From: Bathynomus jamesi
Taxonomy: Eukaryota > Arthropoda > Malacostraca > Isopoda > Cirolanidae
Direction of reading: 5' to 3'
NCBI GenBank assembly: GCA_023014485.1
Contig: JAJOZX010000995.1
Span: forward strand, 360,001-424,000
Length of the DNA stretch: 64,000 nt
Shown: piece after piece, positions 18,267 through 29,702 of the stretch
Position numbering within the stretch: position 1 is the stretch's first letter
Layout: every line of letters begins with the position of its first letter
Made by a program: the position numbers and the translations under genes
Notes under the pieces: model-generated
Databases searched by the model: none
Told to the model about the DNA's origin: nothing
The model's input: the letters and a program-made list of their open reading frames with translations, nothing else

Positions 18267-21200
18267 TCAAAGATTATGGTATCCAAAGGGTACGGTGTCA
18301 TAGGTACCAGGCACCTGGTAGCGTTTCCTATAGGTGTTACGGCACACCTTTGGACCCCTAAGTTCCTTCACGCCCCCTAGCTTCTGCGCCCGAGAATTGT
18401 GGGTGCCTACAGTCAGTTGGGGCGGCTGATCACCCTCATCATCCAAGCACACTAACTCCTTCAGCGAATCAAAGTTGACGACCTGCTGATTCGCTTGGTT
18501 AAGTGTGATGCCCTTAGCCTTCACGATATACTTCGTTTCAGCCCCTATTCTCACCCGTACCCCATAGGTTTTTGGCCCTGTTGACACAAACAAGTCGGCG
18601 TATGCGTTGTCCCTATACTCATCCTTGATCTCGTCAGTTAACTCACCGAGGAACTCCCCAATAGCAGGCATGTATTCACCCCTCCTTGCTGTGAATATCA
18701 CGCTATCTGTATCGGCGTACAATACTCTCCGCCCAAGAGAATGCAATAGACCCCAAAGTTTGATGCGGGCATAGGCTGTTGTGAAGCTGGCTACAGGAAT
18801 TTGTAACCCGTGATGTATCTGTGGCCAATTCAGTATTGTTGTACTTTATTATGTAAGTATTACCTACATTCACAATCTCCATGACTTCTTTATCGGGTGC
18901 GTTGGCGTAATCCCAGACTTCACTATAACTTTGCGCCAAATGAACGTTCCCTTTACCGGTATTCTGCGCAAACTTTCCCCAAAGGCTGTTTAGGCACAAT
19001 TTGCACTAAAGCGCTTGCCAGGATTCTTTACAATTTGGGTACGATCAAGTTGTATACCTTCGTGGTCGCGGTAACACTGAATATAAGACGTTTTTTCGTC
19101 TTCGGTTTCAACCCCTCGCGGATACCCTGATGCCTCAACCTTATCCTTCAAAAATGCGTTTATATATGGTGTGAAAAGGTTGGGTAGCTTCTGAAACCTC
19201 CACACCTCATGTATCTTCATTATTCTATACCCATGGCAAACGGGTAGGGCTAGCTCAGTGCTTGTGTATACACCTCTGATCTTGTGCTGGTGGGGTGTAT
19301 GGCCACACTCACCATTGTTCTCTTCCGCGCACTTCACACACAGGGAAACATGAGTTTGTGATCTATAACGAAGGGTAAGATCGGCATCCATAAATCGCTA
19401 GGGGGGAGCACGTCTACGAAAGAAAGGCCGAAATAGTACCCGTTCAAATTTCTTGAAAATTCGTAGATGGAGGGTTGGTTAGGGCCCACCAGTTTCTCAG
19501 CTCGCCTATGGGGTACGGCTTGTTCTTCATCTCGTAGGGGTATAAAGAACAGAAATCGTAGTTGTGAAGCTTCACACCCTCCGTAGGCGGAAAGTATAGC
19601 TTGAAGGGATTTGTACGCCCACCGAACAAGCTATCACCGCATTTGAGAGGATCCAGCACCATTGAACGCTGTATCCATCCGTGCATCATACTCATGCTCC
19701 CACAAGACTTTGTGAGTGAACTGGGAGCCTATAAGTTGATCGCGGGTGCGTGTCCACGCAAGACAGTCGGCAGGGGATCTACCGTGGATATCTCCAACGA
19801 TTCCACACTCAGGACGGGGGCATCCATGCCACCAACAACCGTTAAAGGAGTACACAGTCTTCACGCCAGTGACACGGTTTTCACTTAGACCATCAACCCA
19901 AAAAACACGGCCATTAACCTTAATGGGTACTTCCCCCGTGTTGCGGGCATACTTTATGTATACACCTGTCTGCTGTTGTAGGTGTATGAGCCAGTAAATA
20001 GCCTTGTGCCCGTTACTGCAAGGAATGTTTCTGTGAATAATGGCTAAGGTGTCTTTAGGCATGAAGTTATTCTTGAACACCGTAAAACAATGATGCGATG
20101 GTGGTTGCGACTTGCAGCGGATCGCATTTGAAACGACATATGTACATCCTTCTAAAGGCCTGGAAACATACTCTAAGCACGCGTACATCATTCACGCAAT
20201 AACGTTCACATTCATCAGCTATATTATAAGGATTACGTTCATTAAAACTGTTGTAGTATCGATCAAAATCTTCACGTTTATCTGTACTCATACATTCATA
20301 GTTAAAGTAATGTTTGGGTGGAGGTAGACCTACGTAATTTAAAGTTTCACTAGTGAGGAATGTGTAAGGGAAATATCCTTTTGAAACTTCAGCTGCCACC
20401 CCCATCACCTTGGGTAGCTTTGCTAATTTGCAGGGTGTGAATAATAATGTATCTTTAAATTGTACATTACCTCTTATTTGCATCTGTATTAGTTTGTTGC
20501 CTCTTTTCAATGGGTCACCTGTAAATATCTCAGAGGACTCGTGCTCAAGCAACTCCTTATAAAGGAACTGTGTGTCAAATTTTGCCCCGTTATGGGCGAG
20601 AATATAAAGTCATTTTTTTAAACTTGTCCACTAAGTTGACAATATAGGATACAAATAGTTTTACAACACTATCGTGGACATTCGTTTTAAAAACGTTTGT
20701 CCGTTTACTACATTTGGGGCACTCATCACACTCGATCTCCATACACTCATCACAGATAGTCTGGCTCACAAGTAAATGTGGAATAACCTCTTTGGTTTCA
20801 GCATTCGTGTATGTTTCTATATCGTAGTACACAGTCATACAAGGGCTGTTTTTAGGCTTGGCGTCTTTCATATAACATACATGCTTTACACCATCCGCCT
20901 TATATTTCTCATGGCATGTAAAGCACTGAATTTCATCACATTTCTGCTTGAAATTTCCCCAATTATCCATCATGTGAAACATACTACATTCACAGATTCT
21001 CATTTTTCTGCACGTGTGCCAATTGATTTATGGAACTCAAAACTGCTATTATTGAAAAATGTGCGTCTACACACATTACAATCCCTCTTCTCAGCTTCAA
21101 CTACACGGCTTTCACATTCGGGGCTTTTACACTGCTCACATACCATGTGACATTCTTTACAATGTTTCACTATATCATCCGCAAACTCGAGACACCCTTT

Positions 21201-22545
21201 ACACAAATCATGATGTCGCCTATATTTTCGACTTTTATCATAGCTCGCGTAAAGGCACCATATATTACGGATGGGGAGATACGTTGTCCCTGACAGTCCT
21301 AAAATAATTAGGGGTCTTGTACGATCTCTCACACAGCTTTTAAAAACACAGTTCTACGACGTTCATCCAGTCCAAATACAACTATACGAACATTCATTTC
21401 CTGTTCTACCCTTCTCAGCTCTTCAGGACCCATGTTACAGTCAAACTCAAGTTCACAGTCTGCAGCTAGTTTACGGGCACGCTCCACGACCGTAGGCAAC
21501 CAAATTTTTGTGGTCCGTGTATTTAGCACAGTAAACATACGTGCTAAGACTACTGCTATAAAGCCGCAACCACGATCGACGTTTATATGCCGTCTAAAAT
21601 AGCCTGAGAATTGAAGTTAAGAGTATACGGTGTGGCACTATGGCCCGCAACACGGAATACACGGTCAATATTCACCGTGAAGTTGTCCATATTGAAGGCT
21701 ATACTACTTTGGGAGGCCTGCATTATACGACCTAATATATACTCTACATCTTCAGCAGCCAAACGTCTGAATGGTACTACTACCCAAAAATCATCTACAG
21801 AGCCATCATCTGACCCGAATCCGAAGGACAGCCTCGTCCTGACTTCACGCTCGTCGCGGTTCTGAAGGGCAAACTCTACAATACGTTCTACAACGCGACG
21901 TAGGCCGTGTTCAATACCGTTGCTATACATGGATCTAGGATCAACCCTGACTATATACCGATTTCTAGTCAAGGCTGGGGTAGGGGTTGCGGTGCGCACC
22001 AACTCGAACGTTATACCATCCTCAACAGAACGGGGAGCAGCTGTGGAGGATGAATAAGGGGTTATATTTGAGGAAGAACTGATGTGGGGTTGGTTGCGTA
22101 AGACGTTGAGGGTTGGGGTTCTATTACTGCAGACTCAACAGAACGGGGTGCAGCTGTGGAGGATGAACAAGTGGGTATATTGGCGGAAGAAGCTGATGTG
22201 GGGTTGGTTGCGTAAGACGTTGAGGGTTGGGGTTCTATTACTGCAGACGCAACAGAACGGGGTGCAGCTGTGGAGGATGAACAAGGGGGTATATTGACGG
22301 AATGCTCTACTGTGGGGCTTGTTGTATAAGACGTTGAGGGCTGGGGCTCTACTACTGGTGGTCTAACAACCGGCGCAATCCTGACGCGCTTTATACCTGA
22401 CGTGGAGGGCTCTTCATCACAGCTTTGAACGTGCTACATGTCGCTGGTGAGGGCATCGGCGGGTATGGGTACTGTAGATGCCCGGTCATCGGGTTCAGCC
22501 GTGATATCGATGATGGGGGGCTGTACATCGTCGTCGTTCACGGTT
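18267..22545 (-). pseudogene. Protein-primed family B DNA polymerase (Polinton type), frameshifted
   Basis: Minus-strand remnant in at least nine reading-frame pieces. In order from 22545: a Ser/Thr/Pro-rich repeat region (22022-22360), a conserved segment (22002-21583), a Cys-rich zinc-binding region (21250-21030), and the exonuclease motifs YYDIETY (Exo I, about 20815), AHNGAKFD (Exo II, about 20590) and YCVNDVRVL (Exo III, about 20200). Next come a TPR-type insert (20190-19700), motif A DFCSLYPYEM (about 19540), motif B NSLWGKFAQ (about 18975) and motif C YADTDSV (about 18710). It would copy the element's linear DNA from a protein primer. The order and all catalytic motifs are visible, but no continuous frame remains. 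Confidence 0.85.
22022..22360. repeat. Three tandem 113-114 bp units within the polymerase N-terminus
   Basis: Unit starts are at 22022, 22135 and 22249 (tcaacagaacgggg...). On the minus strand each unit equals about 38 codons encoding a Pro/Ser/Thr-rich motif (EPQPSTSYATNPTS, CSSSTAAPRSV). Units 1 and 2 are nearly identical and the third is more diverged, so expansion is recent relative to the gene. Confidence 0.85.
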
Positions 22546-22559
22546 CTGTGAAAGAAGAA

Positions 22560-22575
22560 AACAAAATATAAGGAG
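22560..22575 (+). promoter_or_regulatory. Possible TATA element between divergent polymerase and ATPase genes
   Basis: aaaatataagg lies about 65-70 nt upstream of the ATPase start codon, in the 90-bp gap between two divergent genes. No initiator or transcript evidence. In an AT-rich window such a match is weak. Confidence 0.2.
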
Positions 22576-22635
22576 CAGCACTCGTTATTTGTAATATTCT
22601 GTAAATGACCCACTTAGGGGTGTGATGTGTTAGAA

Positions 22636-23265
22636 ATGGAATCTGTAGAAAAATTCAGATTCACGAGCCCATCCACATGTATTATATCTGGACCGACAGT
22701 TTGTGGTAAAACGGTGTTTATGCTTAACATCATTAAAGAAAAGAGGGAAATGTTCTCAAAATTTGTGCATAAAGTTATATGGTGCTATTCGACATACCAA
22801 TCAGTGTTCAACGAGTACCAAGATGATGTTTTGTTCCACAAGGGGGTCTATGACGTTAATTTGCTAAAGGGAAATGAACATACAGTCATCGTAATTGACG
22901 ACCTCATGTTGGAGATGGATAAAACGTTTGCCGAGACATTTACAGTATTCTCCCACCATCTTAACATAAGCGTGTTCTTCATCAATCAGAATCTATTTTT
23001 CAAAAATAGATACATGCGCGATGTGTCGTTAAATACGCACTATCTAGTTTTATTCGCGCAACGTAGAGATGTGTCACAAATTGGGGTATTAGCCAGTCAA
23101 ATGTTCCTGAATCAGCGTAAGGAGTTTTTGGAGGTTTATAAAGAGGTCACAAAGGAACGCTATGGATATTTGCTTTGTGACCTTCACCCGCGGAACACGT
23201 TTAGGGTGCTTCTAAGAACGAATATATTTCCAAACGAACCTGAAACCGTGTATATTCCAAAGTGA
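22636..23265 (+). CDS. Polinton FtsK/HerA-type (A32-like) DNA-packaging ATPase
   Basis: 210-codon open frame. I chose the first ATG (22636) because the upstream codons are GTG-TTA-GAA without an ATG. Walker A ISGPTVCGKT is near residues 15-24, Walker B TVIVIDDLM near residues 79-87, and a sensor-like FFINQNLF follows. The GPTxCGKT and IDD signatures are typical of Polinton, adintovirus and NCLDV packaging ATPases, which pump the genome into preformed capsids. The frame is complete and intact, unlike the polymerase next door. It is divergent from the polymerase and followed without a gap by another ORF on the same strand. Confidence 0.85.
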   Translation: MESVEKFRFTSPSTCIISGPTVCGKTVFMLNIIKEKREMFSKFVHKVIWCYSTYQSVFNEYQDDVLFHKGVYDVNLLKGNEHTVIVIDDLMLEMDKTFAETFTVFSHHLNISVFFINQNLFFKNRYMRDVSLNTHYLVLFAQRRDVSQIGVLASQMFLNQRKEFLEVYKEVTKERYGYLLCDLHPRNTFRVLLRTNIFPNEPETVYIPK

Positions 23266-23434
23266 CGAATAGGCTAAGGAAATACAGCGAATTGATAAAA
23301 ATCTATCAACGACTGCCTCGAGCATTGCAGCAGATGTTTGTTAAAAATATCGACTCTGACTTTTTAAAATGCATCTGTGAAATCTGTCTTAATGTTATAA
23401 AATGTAATAGGGCCTATCCGATCCCCGTTACAGG
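23262..23434 (+). pseudogene. Truncated Polinton small protein downstream of ATPase
   Basis: Reads from GTG at 23262, overlapping the ATPase stop by 4 nt, through SELIKIYQRLPRALQQMFV and DFLKCICEICLNVIK. This Leu/Cys-patterned helical protein resembles a small conserved ORF common in Polintons and adintoviruses. The expected ATG of a 4-nt stop-start overlap has become GTG. The frame is cut at 23,434, where LINE sequence begins. Function unknown. Confidence 0.5.
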
Positions 23435-26400
23435 TGATTGCTACCCGGCTTTCCCTGGCTAGACAGTACACCGTCTGTTCGATATACCTCCCTCCTCACA
23501 CTCAAGTCTCCCACGATGACCTGCTGGAGGTAGTACAACAACTCCCCAGGCCCTTCCCAAGCGATTTCAATAGTCGCCACCCCTTGTGGGGAGACACACA
23601 CTCCACCTATATGGCCCCGACCCTGATTAATATCAGGGTCCTCCAAGAGGACTATGGAAGTGACTATTTCCCTGTTCAACTCACGCTCAATTGGCCCGAC
23701 CAGACCGTTCGGGTACCGGAAAAATGGATTACTGCCAAAGCTAATTGGTTCCGCTTCCACGACGATACATATATAACCCTTACGACTGCCCACTTCCCAT
23801 CCTCCGACGAGTGCATCGCATACTTCGAGTCAATCGTTATAGGGGCTGCGTGCACTAGCATTCCAAGATCCTCCACCTACCCCGGCACCCGACGGGTACC
23901 TTGGTGGACCCCAGAGTGCACGGAGGCCGTACGCGCCAAGAAGAAGGCTACTCGACGCTTCTACCGTACGCGGCTCCCCATCCATCGCACGGAGATGCAG
24001 CGGGTCAGGGCCATCGCCCACCGTATAATGGAGACAGCGCGCCGAGCTTCTTGGCGTGCCTTTGTATCCGGCGTCACCACCACCACACCTTAGGCTACCA
24101 TCTGGAAGAAGGTACGGGGTGTCGAGAGGCGACATGTCCCCTCCCGACCTCTGGTCCTCCGGACTAACGACGGACTCCTATACGAGCCCAAATCGGTGGC
24201 AAACCACCTAGCTTCTACCTTCGCCGCCGTTTCTTTCTCCGCAGTTAGTTCCCTTGTACCCGCCCCTAACAATAGCTCCTCTTCACCGTCTATAGACAGC
24301 ACCTACAACCGGTTGTTCACCATGCGTGAACTACAGGCGGCACTGGCCTCTCGACGATCCCCTTGTCCCGGCCCGGACAGTATCCCCTACAGCATGATCC
24401 AGCATATCTACCCTACCTTACAAATTTTCCTACTAGACCTATACAACCGCATATGGATAGAGGGCGCCTTCCCCTCCCGGTGGAGGGAGGCCTACGTAAT
24501 CCTTATCTCCAAACCCGGCAAAGATTCCCTCGATCCTACAAACTAGAGACCAATCGCCCTAACGTGTTGTGTCTGCAAAATCTTCGAAAAATGGTCGCTA
24601 CGCGACTATCGTTCTTCCTGGAAAATAGTAATTCCTTCCCGGCTACCCAGTCCGGCTTCAGACAATTTCATTCCACCACTGATCCCCTCCTGCTCCTCAG
24701 CCGAGACATACAGAATGCCTTCGACAGTGGACAGTTCGTCCTATCAATTTTTTTTTTACATCCAGAAGGCCTACGACACCACCCATCGGACAATAATCAC
24801 TAGTCAGCTCCAACATCTAGGTCTCGTCGGAGCCATGCCGACCTTCATCAGGGGCTTCCTGTCCTCCCGAACCTTTAAAGTTAGGGTGGGCTCAGTCCTC
24901 TCAGATACCTTCGTGCAGGAGGACGGGGTCCCACATGGAAGGATCCTCAGTGTCCTATGCTTTTCCATCGTTATGAACAGTTTCAAAATGCCTTCCACCC
25001 ACCATCCGTTCTTCCATCTATGCGGATGACCTTGCGATCTACTTCGCAGGGCGGGAGCCGTACGTCGTTCAACAGCAAATTCAGCTCGCCATCTATCGGG
25101 TGGAAAGGTGGGTGACGTCGGTGGGGTTCCGCCTCTCCACCCCCAAGTCCAAGTGTATGCTCTTTAGCAGAAGAAGACCCGCAACCCTTCCTGTTCCCTC
25201 TGTCAAGTTATACGGCAAACCTCTTGAGGTGATACCCTCCACGCGATTTCTGGGCGTGACGCTAGACCAACGGCTCAACTGGGTTCCCCATCTCAAACAC
25301 CTGAAGCAGTCCCTCCAACGTCCCCGCGCTCTCCTAGATCACCTCTCCCACACCATATGAGGCGCAGACCGACGCTCTCTCCTTCGCCTTTACACTTCCA
25401 TGGTCCAGTCGAAGCTGGAGTATAGCAGTGTAGTATACGGTTCAGCCTCCAACGCCTGCCTCCGTATCTTGGACCCGGTCCTTAATAGGGGCCTCCGCCT
25501 CGCCACCGGTGCTTTCCGCTCTTCCCCAGCCTCCAGCCTTCAAGTGGATTGCAATTATCTCCCTCTCGCCCTCTGACGGGGTCTGCTCCTCGTGAGGACA
25601 TACCTCCGTACACAGAGACTACCCTCTTCGCTTCTATGCACGGCGATTTCTGAACTCCCACCCCAGGGACGGAGCTGGCACTTCACTGAAGCGGTCCGCT
25701 CTTTCCTTGACCTTTCCAACATGCCCGCCCCCTCAGTTATCCCCATTTCACACAGCATCTACCCCCTGGCTCCTCACCCCTATCAAGTTTTGTAGGGACC
25801 TGTATGCCCTACCGAAGGCTACCACGAGCACTACGGTATACAGGTCACTCTTCCGAGAACACGCAACCCAACACCCGGACACAGTCCCATTTATACAGAT
25901 GGTTCCCGCTCGGAGACTGGTACAGCCGCCTCAGCGGTAATACTGGCCCAGCCGCTTTATCGAGGCGTCAGCCTGCCCCGTGAGACCTCCGTTTTCTCGG
26001 CAGAACTCTTCGCGATTATGGAGGCCCTCAACATTTTGCGCACCCACTGTGCCAGCTCCTTCGTCATTTATTCAGATTCCCAAAGCGCTCTTCTCTCCCT
26101 AAAGAGATTTAACCCCCCTCACCCGCTCGTCTGTATCATCCAACAAACCTTCCACATTTTAACAGTCTTCCGACACAAGACAATCGCCTCCTACTGGGTC
26201 CCGGTACATGTCGACATCCAGGGTAACGAGGAGGCGGACCGCATGGCAAAGACGGCCTGCATACTGCCGGCCTCCTCCCGGCCCCTCCCTTTCTCCGACT
26301 TCTTCCCGACTCTCCGCTCCCACTTCCGCTCTATTTGGCAACGGGAATGGGGCCGGGCCACAGAAAACAAACTCCACAAGATCAAACTGCAATTCGTATA

Positions 26401-26895
26401 CTGGGCCTCCTCATTCCACCGGTCCCGCGATAAAGAAATGATTCTAGCCCGTCTCCACCTAGGACACACACATTATTCATGGTCACCTTATGGCAAAATC
26501 GCCAGCCCCGCTCTGCCCTACCTGCCATACCCCTATCACTGTCGTACATCTTCTGGTCGAATGCCCAAACCTGTCTGCTATTCGTCGCAGGTGTTCCCCT
26601 CGCTTGACCAAACTTTCCACACCCGAGCATCTACAATTCATACTCACCGAAGGCCCCCATTTTTCAGCGGAAGCGATTTTCCTTTTCCTCACTTATTCCC
26701 ATCTGCTTCATCGTGTCTAAGACCATACCCCTCCTACCCACTATCCAGTAACTGAACCTTACTCACCTCCTAGTCTACCATCCCCAACTCAGTAACACCA
26801 CCCACCCACTGCCTCGCCGAGATGTGTACTGCCTCGCCGAGATGTGTACCACTTTCACTAGGTACGAATCGGTAAATTAAAGAAAGGAAAAAAAA
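23435..26895 (+). mobile_element. I-clade-like LINE with RNase H domain, 5'-truncated
   Basis: GC-richer than its surroundings, this 3.4-kb insertion begins abruptly inside the Polinton ORF. It carries the end of an endonuclease, an RT, an RNase H and a C-terminal zinc knuckle in order. It ends after a short duplication (ctgcctcgccgagatgtgta, 26816-26848) and an A-rich tail before (TA)n at 26899. An RNase H after the RT is characteristic of I and related clades. The exact clade is not resolved. Confidence 0.8.
23450..26755 (+). pseudogene. LINE polyprotein: endonuclease end, reverse transcriptase, RNase H, CCHC finger
   Basis: Frames switch at least eight times. Endonuclease end: DFNSRHPLWG (about 23562-23592). 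Linker: RVPWWTPECTEAVRAKKKA. RT: CPGPDSIPYSMI (24365), PGKDSLDP (24515), then the catalytic YADDLAIYF (about 25017-25043), STRFLGVTLDQRLNW (25240) and KLEYSSVVYGSA. RNase H: YTDGSRS (25895), FSAELFAIMEAL (26000), YSDSQSAL (26070) and GNEEADRMAK (26222) keep all four acidic catalytic positions. The usual WVPGHVGI reads WVPVHVDI (26200). Finger: CPTCHTPITVVHLLVEC (26514). Endonuclease motifs upstream of 23450 are missing. It would copy and insert its own RNA if intact, but here it is dead. Confidence 0.8.
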
Positions 26896-26898
26896 TAT

Positions 26899-26901
26899 AC
26901 A

Positions 26902-26934
<33 letters not shown>
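26899..26934. repeat. (TA)n microsatellite
   Basis: TA array between the tails of two oppositely oriented LINEs. Confidence 0.9.
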
Positions 26935-26938
<4 letters not shown>

Positions 26939-26974
26939 CTTACTTTAGGTGCCTACTTTAGGTGAGTTCGAACG

Positions 26975-27812
26975 ACGGTTCAGGATCGACCCCACTGCAG
27001 CATCCCGCCTCATTTTCTGGATTTGGTGAAGGAGGGAATTGCTGTCTGATCTCCTCCTGCCCTCGTAGCCAGCCACGCATGGCTAGTCAGGGACTTTGCA
27101 CGGGAATCTGTCCAGCTGGTTCTTGAAGTTATTCGGGTTGGTGTGCTGGAGATTCCTCACTTCTCTCGGTAGGGCATTGAAAAGCTTTGGGCCTCGTATT
27201 CTGAGGGAATTTTCCATCCTCGTTTTCATGGCCCACTGTCCGACAACAGCTGGGACCGTACAAAATCTGCCTCTTCTCTCATTCCAGTTTGTTTCTATTT
27301 CATTTCTAAGGTTAGAGACAGAGCCCTCAAGTATTTTCCATATTTATATTATTGTGTACCGCTCGCGCCTTCTTTCGAGAGAGTAGAGTTTCAGTGATTG
27401 TAGTCGAGACCAGTAGTCTTCACCTTTCGTTTCCTCTATCTTAGACGTAAAAGTCCTTTGTATAGCTTCAATGTTCGCAATGTCTCGTTTTCTGTATGGG
27501 CTTGTGGGTTTGCTTTTCTGCTGTAGAAGCTCCTCCAGATGATTCCTATTACTTTTGTAGCCGTTGTAATTTTGATGTTATAGTGCTCTCTGAATTCTGC
27601 ATCCTACGACATTATTACTCCAATATCCCTGATTGTGGATTTGGTGCTATCTGTTTGTCTTGCAGAGTTTTGTACCCTTTTTTTCTGTAGCCCCTTGTTA
27701 TTACCATATCTTAGAAGTTGGAATTTTTCTTCGTTGAACTTCATATTGTTGTCTTCTGCCCACTGGAGTAGTGTTTCAATGTCGTTTTGTAATCTTTCTA
27801 TGTCACCTTCGT
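26975..27812 (-). pseudogene. LINE ORF2 C-terminal region
   Basis: In several frames: MKFNEEKFQLLRYGN (about 27730), WAEDNN, YSRKQTRDIA-like residues, then GPKLFNALPREVRN (about 27190) and NNFKNQLDRFP with a terminal CVAGYEGRRRSDS segment after a stop. The FNALPxxVR pattern marks the end of CR1/L2 ORF2. Stops and frameshifts make it non-functional. Confidence 0.6.
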
Positions 27813-28877
27813 TCAGTATTTCCTTGTACAGTATATCTTTGTGTCATCTGCAAAGTATGATACAATACTGTCATTGATATCTACATCAGTATCTGCAATC
27901 ATTAGGAAGAGCAAGGGAGCTAGTACTGTCCCTTGTGGGACAGGGCTCTCTACTTCCGAGACTTCCAATTTGACTCCATTTACCACCACTCTTTGTGTTC
28001 TTTGCGTCAAGAAATTAAATATCCATCTTCCTAGCTTTCCAGTAATTCCTGTATTCTTAAGTTTATGTGCTATAATTCCATGGTCACATTTATCGAAGGC
28101 TTCAGCAAAGTCAGTATAGATTACATCTATGTTTTGTCCTCGACATAGTGTTTCCAATATTTTCTCCTGGTGGTCTAATAGCTGTGATAGGCATGATCTT
28201 CCAGCCCTGAAACCATGTTGATTTGGGTTGTATAAGTTCTTTTCTTGTGGGTAGTAGGTAGTTTCGCTTCTAATTATACGTTCAAAGCACTTTATAAGGT
28301 GTGAGGTGAGAACTACCGGCCGATAATTCTTGGGCATTGCTCTGTTACCACCTTTGAATAAAGGGGCAATGTTCGCGTTCTTTAATGGCAGTGGAATTTG
28401 TCCTGTGTCAAGTGATTTCCTCCATAGTAAGTATAGCGGTTTGGCGATACTCTCTTTACATTTCTTCAGAAATGTGGCACTCCATGTGTCTGGCCCTGGT
28501 GCCGAATTGTCTCGCATCTGTGATAGAGTCTTAATTACATCTCCTTCCGAGAACTCTAAGTCCATTAATAGGTTTGTGCCAGAATTTGTCCTTGGCTGAT
28601 TTGTATCAATGTCGAAAAATTCGTCCGCGTTTTTTACTTTCATCTCGGACTTAGGGGTGCTAAACACAAAGTTAAATTGTTCGTTAAGCAGTTCGCTCAT
28701 TTTTTTTGGGTCATTTGTGTGTTTGGCCTCCGTGTCTATCAACGGACCAATACTGTCTTTGCATTGCATTTTCCTTTTCGCAAATGTGTAGAAGTATTTT
28801 CGGTTATCTTTTATGTTTTCTGCTACCTTGTTTTCCTCCTCGTTTGTTTTATGTATGAATGTTTGCTTTAGGTCCAT
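27813..28877 (-). pseudogene. LINE reverse transcriptase core
   Basis: 355-codon open frame with the RT blocks in order: SAPGPDTWSATFLKKC, IAPLFKGGNRAMPKNYRPVV, HGFRAGRSCLSQLL, VIYTDFAEAFDKCDHG (block with catalytic Asp), VPQGTVLAPLLFL and SYFADDTKIY (catalytic Asp pair). This polymerase would make cDNA from the element's RNA at a nicked target. The frame ends five residues after FADD by a frameshift near 27815, and the upstream linker is disrupted, so the full ORF2 is broken. Confidence 0.8.
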
Positions 28878-29137
28878 TTCTATATCGCCTAGTTTCCTTT
28901 CTAGTTTGAGTCTCCTTGCATCAGCTTTGCCTCTGTTGAGATCTTTTACGGTTTGCTTCCGTTGTCTAAATAGTGTCTTGATTTTTCTTTCGAGCTTGCT
29001 ACATTTTCTCTTTTCTCTCTCTGGAACATGCTTCAGTAATATAGGTTTGGTTCAGACTCCATTATACCTAGTATTGGAGTCTTCTCGTAAAGTAGTAATT
29101 CCTAATTTACTTCCTTTAAATCTTTATTTACACTTTC

Positions 29138-29640
29138 CTAATCTACTTTCTTTGAATTTATGTTTAAGCCTTCAAATGTTCCTTCTGCCTCTCTGGGATG
29201 CGTTTTCGGACCTCTGGGTGTTAACTTCAATTGTATATCGATTAGGTTATGGTCGGAGAAATTTGTGTGCGTTATCTTTTTATTTATTATTATCTCATTG
29301 TTATTTGTCAAAATTAAATCCAAAACGTTCTCTTTCCTAGTGGCTTCACAGATTTCCTGAGTAAAGGCGTAATATTCCATCATATCTAATAGCATTATTG
29401 CTTGGGTTCTATCATCTTTTGTAACGTTGCCATAAAACTTCTCAACAAATATGACTTCGTCATTTTTCTTCCATGTTATAAATGGGAAATTAAAATCTCC
29501 GCAAATTAGAATATTTATTGCTGAAGTTTCAAGTAATTGTAACATATTTTATATTTCATTCGTGGCAAATTGGAATTCACTTTTTGTGGTGTTTGGTGGT
29601 CTATAGAGGTCCATAATGGTTAGGTTCAGGTCTTTTACTT
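29138..29640 (-). pseudogene. LINE apurinic-type endonuclease, C-terminal half
   Basis: LTIMDLYRPP just below 29640, then ILICGDFNFPFI (29500), VLDLILTN (29320) and FSDHNLIDIQL (29260). These are the GDFN and SDH blocks of the exonuclease-endonuclease-phosphatase fold that nicks target DNA. The N-terminal half with the first catalytic Asn and Glu is absent because the copy is truncated near 29640. Confidence 0.75.
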
Positions 29641-29643
29641 CTA

Positions 29644-29648
29644 ATATA

Positions 29649-29699
<51 letters not shown>
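29644..29699. repeat. (TA)n microsatellite
   Basis: TA array into whose right edge a TA-target mariner element is inserted. Confidence 0.95.

Positions 29700-29702
<3 letters not shown>

Larger units (their letters stand above)
16600..23434. mobile_element. Polinton/Maverick (adintovirus-like) fragment, decayed
   Basis: Polinton-type genes in one block: three small, nearly abutting minus-strand ORFs, a protein-primed family B DNA polymerase remnant (minus), a divergent FtsK/A32-type packaging ATPase (plus) and a following small ORF cut at 23,434 by a LINE. I did not see the integrase, protease or capsid genes or the terminal inverted repeats. The element is therefore incomplete, and the rest has been deleted or displaced. 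It is an old virus-like integration. The polymerase is broken at many points. Confidence 0.8.
26943..29640 (-). mobile_element. Jockey-superfamily (CR1/L2-like) LINE, 5'-truncated
   Basis: Minus strand: the endonuclease end (29640-29138), a divergent linker, RT (28877-27813), the C-terminal region (to about 26975) and a 3' terminus built of two copies of a short repeat (cacctaaagtaggcacctaaagta on the minus strand). Short 3' tandem units instead of poly(A) are typical of CR1/L2. Related fragments lie at 45.3-48 kb. The 5' end stops at the (TA)n array at 29644. Confidence 0.75.
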
